Notes under the pieces: generated by a model
What the model was told of the DNA's origin: nothing
Databases searched by the model: none
Seen by the model: only the letters and a program-made list of their open reading frames with translations
Assembly (NCBI GenBank): GCA_964452115.1
Contig: CAYVKY010000093.1
Span: 1 to 9,457 of the forward strand
DNA from: CAYVKY01 sp964452115
Lineage (GTDB): Bacteria > Bacteroidota > Ignavibacteria > Tepidaquicellales > Tepidaquicellaceae
Reading direction: 5' to 3'
Length of the DNA: 9,457 nucleotides
Shown here: piece by piece, positions 6,202-9,457 of the stretch
How positions within the stretch are numbered: the stretch's first letter is position 1
Layout: every line of letters starts with the position of its first letter
Position numbers and translations under genes: made by a program

Positions 6202-8631
6202 ATGAAAGCATTTGAAAAGCTTCCTGCTCTGAAATATGCTTTAATTTTAATTGCAGGGGTTATTGCCGGTTCGTACATTGAATTTAATGTATATATTATC
6301 TTCCCGCTGATTTTACTATTGTGCTTTATCTTTTATCTTTTCAGAAAAAACGAATATGCAATATTCATACTTTTCCTCATCATTTTCCTTTGCGGTTTTT
6401 TAAAATCCGGACTGGATTTTCATTACAATATATCTGTTTCCATAAAAAATGTTCCGCCGACAAAAAATGATTCCGAAATTCTTATCTGCGGAATAATTTC
6501 AGAGCCGCCGCAGTATGACAGCAATAAAATAAAATTCACTCTTGAATGCGAATATATAGTATCGGGGAAAGATTCATTTGCAGCCGGCGGTAACGTGCTG
6601 GCATACTTATTCCCCGACAAAAAACTTGATTCTGGTAAAGCCCCGCCGCAGCTGAATTCAGGCGATGAAATCAGCGCTTACGGCAGACTCGTGCTGCCGA
6701 AAGGTGAGAGGAACCCGGGTGGATTTAATTACAAAAAATATCTTGAACTCCACGATATAAGTAAACTTTTTTATATAAAAGGATTCGACAATTATGAACT
6801 GATTTCGGAAGATAATCTGAGCTTTTTCTATGATAAAATTATCTATCCGGTCAGAAATTATTCGGTAAAATTAATTGACAGTACTATCGGAAAAGACGAA
6901 GGCGCTTTTCTGAACGGACTTGTGACAGGCGAAAGAAAAGACATTTCGGAAGATTTTAAGGATAAATTTGTTAATGCGGGAGTGATGCATCTGATCGCAG
7001 TATCCGGACTGAACGTCGGATATGTGATAATTTTTCTGTCTCTGATTTTATCATTTTTCAGAATTAAACTCATTCCGAAAACTATAATACTTTTAATTGC
7101 GCTCGTATTCTACTGCGCATTTGCCGGAGCATCAGCAAGCATTCTGCGTGCATCTCTGATGGGAGGATTAGTATTAATTGCTTACGTAATTCAGAGAAAA
7201 GTTACTCTGCTGAATCTGACCGGATTTTCGATTATCATAATTATTTTATTTGATGCAAGGCAGCTTTTCGATGCGGGGTTTATACTTTCATACTCTGCGA
7301 TATTTTCAATGGCTCTTTTTTATGATGTACTGGTTTCGCTTGTGCCGGAAAGGATAAAAAGGAAAAAATTTGTTTTTGCGGTAATAATCGTGTTGCTGAC
7401 AACTGCCGCCGCACAGATCGGCACACTGCCGATATCGGCTATATATTTCGGCAAAGTGTCAGTTGTATCGTTTATAACTAATATAATTGCAATACCGCTT
7501 TCAAATTTTTCACTTGCACTCGGATTTTTGCAGCTGATTTTTACGGGTATTGCAAATTTATTTAATATGCTGATTGGTGTAATCTCTGCGGGAGCTGCAA
7601 ATTCAGTTTACCCCGTTCTGAATTTTCCGTCTGTCTGCATTGCAGAAGTAAATCTGCTGCTGCTTAAAGCACAGCTGCTTTTTATTTTCTTTTTCGGCGG
7701 ACTGAAATTTGCATACACTACAATTTTCAATTTCTCGGCTGCGGGATTGGTTCTTTATTTCTTCATCATTGCTTTGATTTTCACTTCGCACAAAAATAAC
7801 ATCGCGTTCAGAACTGTTTTTTCCGCAGCAATATTATGTATATATTTTATTATCTTCAGAAGTCCGGGAACCGGAAAAATGGAAATTTTATTTTTCGATG
7901 TAGGTGAAGGAGACTGCTCTTTGATTACAACTCCGGACGGCAGGCATATTATGATTGATGCAGGGACTGAATTCTCGCGAAGCACAATTGTCCCTTATCT
8001 GAACCGCAAAGGTATAAGCAGGATTGATTACATTATTGTAACTCATCCGCACTCTGACCACATCGGAGGACTTCGGTACATGGCAGATAATATTAGTTTT
8101 GATACGCTGATTTGTTCCGTGAGGACAGTGAATGACAGAAATATATCATCAATAATTTCGAAATACAATATTCCTGTGAGAACTGTATCTGCGGGCGATG
8201 AAATACGTATCGGAAAAGATATTAATTTGTATTTTCTGAATCCGCCTATATCAAACGAAGTGTATGCAGACGACAATGCAGACTGCATCTTATTCAAGCT
8301 GAAATATAAATTTTTCGATGCGCTATTTACCGGCGACCTTAATCAAACGGCAGAAGAAAATATTGTGAAGTATGCAGGCGGATTTCTGAAATCGGATGTT
8401 CTGAAAGTTCCGCACCACGGCAGCAGAACATCATCTACACCTGCATTCCTTTCGGAAACTCTTCCGCATCTTGCCGTAATTTCCTGCGGCACAAATAATA
8501 TATATCATCACCCTTCACCTTACACTCTTGAGCGATTAAAAGTTCTCAATTCAAATGTCCTGAGAACAGATCTCGGCGGAGCAGTTTTAATCTCAACTGA
8601 CGGATACGATATGACAAATGAAGAGTATTGA
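6202..8631 (+). CDS. comEC: ComEC/Rec2 DNA-uptake channel protein
   Basis: An 809-residue protein with the full three-part ComEC layout. It carries single-stranded DNA across the cytoplasmic membrane during natural transformation. Residues about 10-70 hold three N-terminal membrane segments. About 85-200 is the DUF4131/OB-fold region, including LPKGERNPGGFNY. About 225-555 is the polytopic Competence domain with its hallmark HLIAVSGLNVGY (263-274) and GASASILRA (309-317). About 558-800 is a metallo-beta-lactamase domain with FDVGEGDC (565-572), the metal site HPHSDH (615-620), TGDL (710-713), VPHHGS (736-741) and HHPSP (769-773). All metal ligands are present, so the predicted nuclease that degrades the non-transported strand looks intact. 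VGEGDC replaces the commoner VGQGDS. ATG at 6202 is preferred over a TTG at 6184. No other competence gene is in the window. Divergent from the lipoprotein; convergent with the 99-residue gene. Confidence 0.95.
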   Translation: MKAFEKLPALKYALILIAGVIAGSYIEFNVYIIFPLILLLCFIFYLFRKNEYAIFILFLIIFLCGFLKSGLDFHYNISVSIKNVPPTKNDSEILICGIISEPPQYDSNKIKFTLECEYIVSGKDSFAAGGNVLAYLFPDKKLDSGKAPPQLNSGDEISAYGRLVLPKGERNPGGFNYKKYLELHDISKLFYIKGFDNYELISEDNLSFFYDKIIYPVRNYSVKLIDSTIGKDEGAFLNGLVTGERKDISEDFKDKFVNAGVMHLIAVSGLNVGYVIIFLSLILSFFRIKLIPKTIILLIALVFYCAFAGASASILRASLMGGLVLIAYVIQRKVTLLNLTGFSIIIIILFDARQLFDAGFILSYSAIFSMALFYDVLVSLVPERIKRKKFVFAVIIVLLTTAAAQIGTLPISAIYFGKVSVVSFITNIIAIPLSNFSLALGFLQLIFTGIANLFNMLIGVISAGAANSVYPVLNFPSVCIAEVNLLLLKAQLLFIFFFGGLKFAYTTIFNFSAAGLVLYFFIIALIFTSHKNNIAFRTVFSAAILCIYFIIFRSPGTGKMEILFFDVGEGDCSLITTPDGRHIMIDAGTEFSRSTIVPYLNRKGISRIDYIIVTHPHSDHIGGLRYMADNISFDTLICSVRTVNDRNISSIISKYNIPVRTVSAGDEIRIGKDINLYFLNPPISNEVYADDNADCILFKLKYKFFDALFTGDLNQTAEENIVKYAGGFLKSDVLKVPHHGSRTSSTPAFLSETLPHLAVISCGTNNIYHHPSPYTLERLKVLNSNVLRTDLGGAVLISTDGYDMTNEEY

Positions 8632-8713
8632 TATTTCAATGTTAAATGCGAAGTATAGAATGAAAATCCCAAGCTCCCGAAACTGTGCAAAAAGGAAAAA
8701 TTTTGACTAATAC

Positions 8714-8739
8714 CCTTCCCAAGCTGGAGCTTGGGAAGG
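8714..8739. repeat. 26-bp palindrome, GG centre (copy 2, left)
   Basis: Identical over all 26 bp to 2600-2625: arms CCTTCCCAAGCT and AGCTTGGGAAGG around GG. Confidence 0.9.
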
Positions 8740-8773
8740 AGAATTATTAACTATAAATACATATATTTACCCT

Positions 8774-8799
8774 CCTTTCCAAGCTCCAGCTTGGGAAGG
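8774..8799. repeat. 26-bp palindrome, CC centre (copy 2, right)
   Basis: Arms CCTTTCCAAGCT (8774-8785) and AGCTTGGGAAGG (8788-8799) around CC. One position (T8778 opposite G8795) would be a G-U wobble in plus-strand RNA. It matches the reverse complement of 8714-8739 at 25 of 26 positions. Confidence 0.88.
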
Positions 8800-8827
8800 C
8801 AAAAAAATTCGAAAAACGATAGGAAGT

Positions 8828-9127
8828 TCACATTTTCCTGTTCCTGTATTTTGCTTTTTCTATTTCGCGGTTGAGTATGAGATTTGTGATCTTATGTACA
8901 AGCAAATCGAAATCACTTTCTTTCATTGCTTCTGAAAATTTTTCCTCTGCAACATCAATACGGTATAACCCCTGAACAAGCCTTTCAAAATTATATTTGA
9001 TGAGATTTGCAATTATCTCTTTCAATTTTTCTCTCAGCATATTTTCATTTTGAACATCAGAAATTTTCACAAGAAAATGTTCACTTATGAGTTCTGATGC
9101 TGTCGTAATTATTTTATCTTCTTCCAA
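8828..9127 (-). CDS. Small helical protein of unknown function, TTG start
   Basis: A 99-residue, highly charged and apparently all-helical protein with no signal peptide or membrane segment, so probably cytoplasmic. Visible stretches are ITTASELISEHFLVKI (near the N-terminus), LREKLKEIIANLI, FERLVQGLYRIDVAEEKF (about 48-65) and LVHKITNLILNREIEKAKYR near the C-terminus. The helix-LYRIDV-E-K-helix pattern followed by a basic tail resembles small uncharacterised proteins of similar size in Bacteroidota, but I cannot name a family. The start is TTG at 9127-9125: an in-frame TAA lies six codons upstream with no ATG between, and the next ATG (residue 30) would remove the first helix. No Shine-Dalgarno site. 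It is convergent with comEC across the repeat element. The regular charge pattern and helix content argue for a real gene. Confidence 0.72.
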   Translation of the reverse strand: MEEDKIITTASELISEHFLVKISDVQNENMLREKLKEIIANLIKYNFERLVQGLYRIDVAEEKFSEAMKESDFDLLVHKITNLILNREIEKAKYRNRKM

Positions 9128-9208
9128 AAGTCTGTATCTAAATTATATTATATTTATTTTTAAATAATATATAGTAATTAATCATAAATGTAAAATATTT
9201 TTTTGAAA

Positions 9209-9233
9209 CCTTTCCAAGCTTGTACATGGAACG
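9209..9233. repeat. Degenerate palindrome related to the CCTTCCCAAGCT family
   Basis: CCTTTCCAAGCT (9209-9220), identical to the left arm at 8774-8785, then TGTACATGGAACGG. The ends CCTTTCCA and TGGAACGG still pair with one mismatch, but the centre differs and one base is missing. It probably is a decayed or variant copy. It lies in the otherwise featureless gap between the 99-residue gene and the tRNA. Confidence 0.5.
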
Positions 9234-9273
9234 GAAAATAAATTATTTTGAATTTGTTACTCCGATAATAGTA

Positions 9274-9303
9274 TTGTAAATGCAAACATAAAATAGTATT
9301 TTG
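9274..9303 (+). promoter_or_regulatory. Candidate promoter of tRNA-Ala
   Basis: TTG at 9274-9276, a 20-bp spacer, and TATTTTG at 9297-9303, close to the Bacteroidota TTTG-N19-21-TAnnTTTG pattern with the -7 box one base short. The start site would lie around 9308-9311, just before the mature tRNA 5' end at 9316. Confidence 0.4.
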
Positions 9304-9315
9304 ATTGTTCCAACC

Positions 9316-9388
9316 GGGGAATTAGCTCAGTTGGTAGAGCGTTTGAATGGCATTCAAAAGGTCAGGGGTTCGACTCCCCTAATCTCCA
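9316..9388 (+). tRNA. tRNA-Ala (anticodon GGC)
   Basis: A 73-nt cloverleaf. Acceptor arms are GGGGAAT and AATCTCC with discriminator A73; D-arm GCTC/GAGC with loop AGTTGGTA; anticodon stem TTTGA/TCAAA with loop ATGGCAT, anticodon GGC at 9349-9351 (reads GCC, and GCU/C by wobble); variable loop AGGTC; T-arm AGGGG/CCCCT with TTCGACT. The G3-U70 wobble pair, the main alanine identity element, is present and confirms the amino acid. CCA is not encoded (CAA follows) and must be added after transcription. A6 and A67 do not pair. The A32-U38 loop pair typical of tRNA-Ala(GGC) is present. No clear terminator is visible in the remaining 69 bp. Confidence 0.96.
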
Positions 9389-9457
9389 CAAATTCACATT
9401 TGCACATTCATAATAAATCAATTTTATTAATTAAAAAGGTCTTGAAATTAATTACTT

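Larger units (their letters stand above)
8682..8799. repeat. Composite palindromic repeat element, copy 2
   Basis: A 118-bp unit with the same architecture and orientation as 2569-2685: ACTGTGCAAAAA (8682-8693) and the rest of the left flank (about 26 of 32 aligned positions identical to copy 1), GG-centred palindrome 8714-8739, a 34-bp spacer (8740-8773), and CC-centred palindrome 8774-8799. Just upstream, TCCCAAGCTCCC (8667-8678) looks like a truncated half-palindrome. It lies between the convergent ends of comEC and the 99-residue gene, where nothing else is seen. Confidence 0.85.

Noticed and set aside
9389..9457. tRNA 3' terminator or start of a further gene
   Set aside because: Only weak AT-rich complementarity is visible and the remaining 69 bp hold no convincing start or coding frame.

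Overview
The window looks like a chromosomal segment from a member of the Bacteroidota / Ignavibacteriota side of the FCB group. DNA is AT-rich. None of the eight protein genes has a clear Shine-Dalgarno sequence; their leaders are A/T-rich. Two genes carry the Bacteroidota-type -7 element TAnnTTTG just upstream. The envelope genes (lamin-tail-domain secreted protein, lipoprotein, C40 peptidase) also fit. The taxonomic call is an inference from style; there is no rRNA here to settle it.

Layout, left to right. (1) 1-686, minus: N-terminal part of a secreted lamin-tail-domain protein that runs off the left edge. It is divergent from (2) a secreted NlpC/P60 (C40) cell-wall peptidase at 760-1638, plus. 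This converges through a hairpin terminator on (3) a Bax-inhibitor-1 family membrane protein at 1697-2425, minus. (4) 2426-2708 has no gene but holds a composite palindromic repeat. (5) A minus-strand pair, pyrimidine-nucleoside phosphorylase (4195-5502) followed 13 bp later by guaB/IMP dehydrogenase (2709-4181), probably one nucleotide-metabolism transcript. (6) A small minus-strand lipoprotein (5609-6079). (7) comEC, the DNA-uptake channel, plus strand 6202-8631, divergent from the lipoprotein. (8) A second copy of the composite repeat at 8682-8799, between the convergent comEC and (9) a 99-residue helical protein of unknown function (8828-9127, minus, TTG start). (10) A degenerate repeat copy, then a tRNA-Ala(GGC) gene at 9316-9388 with its own promoter.

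Most genes are ordinary housekeeping or envelope functions. No new multi-gene system is visible: there is no transposase, phage, CRISPR, toxin-antitoxin or defence cluster. The most unusual feature is the dispersed repeat. Two elements of 117 and 118 bp lie about 6 kb apart. Each has a conserved left flank (ACTGTGCAAAAA), a 26-bp palindrome with centre GG, a spacer of exactly 34 bp, and a second 26-bp palindrome with centre CC. This resembles a REP/BIME-type or small MITE-type family that would be multiplied in trans elsewhere in the genome.
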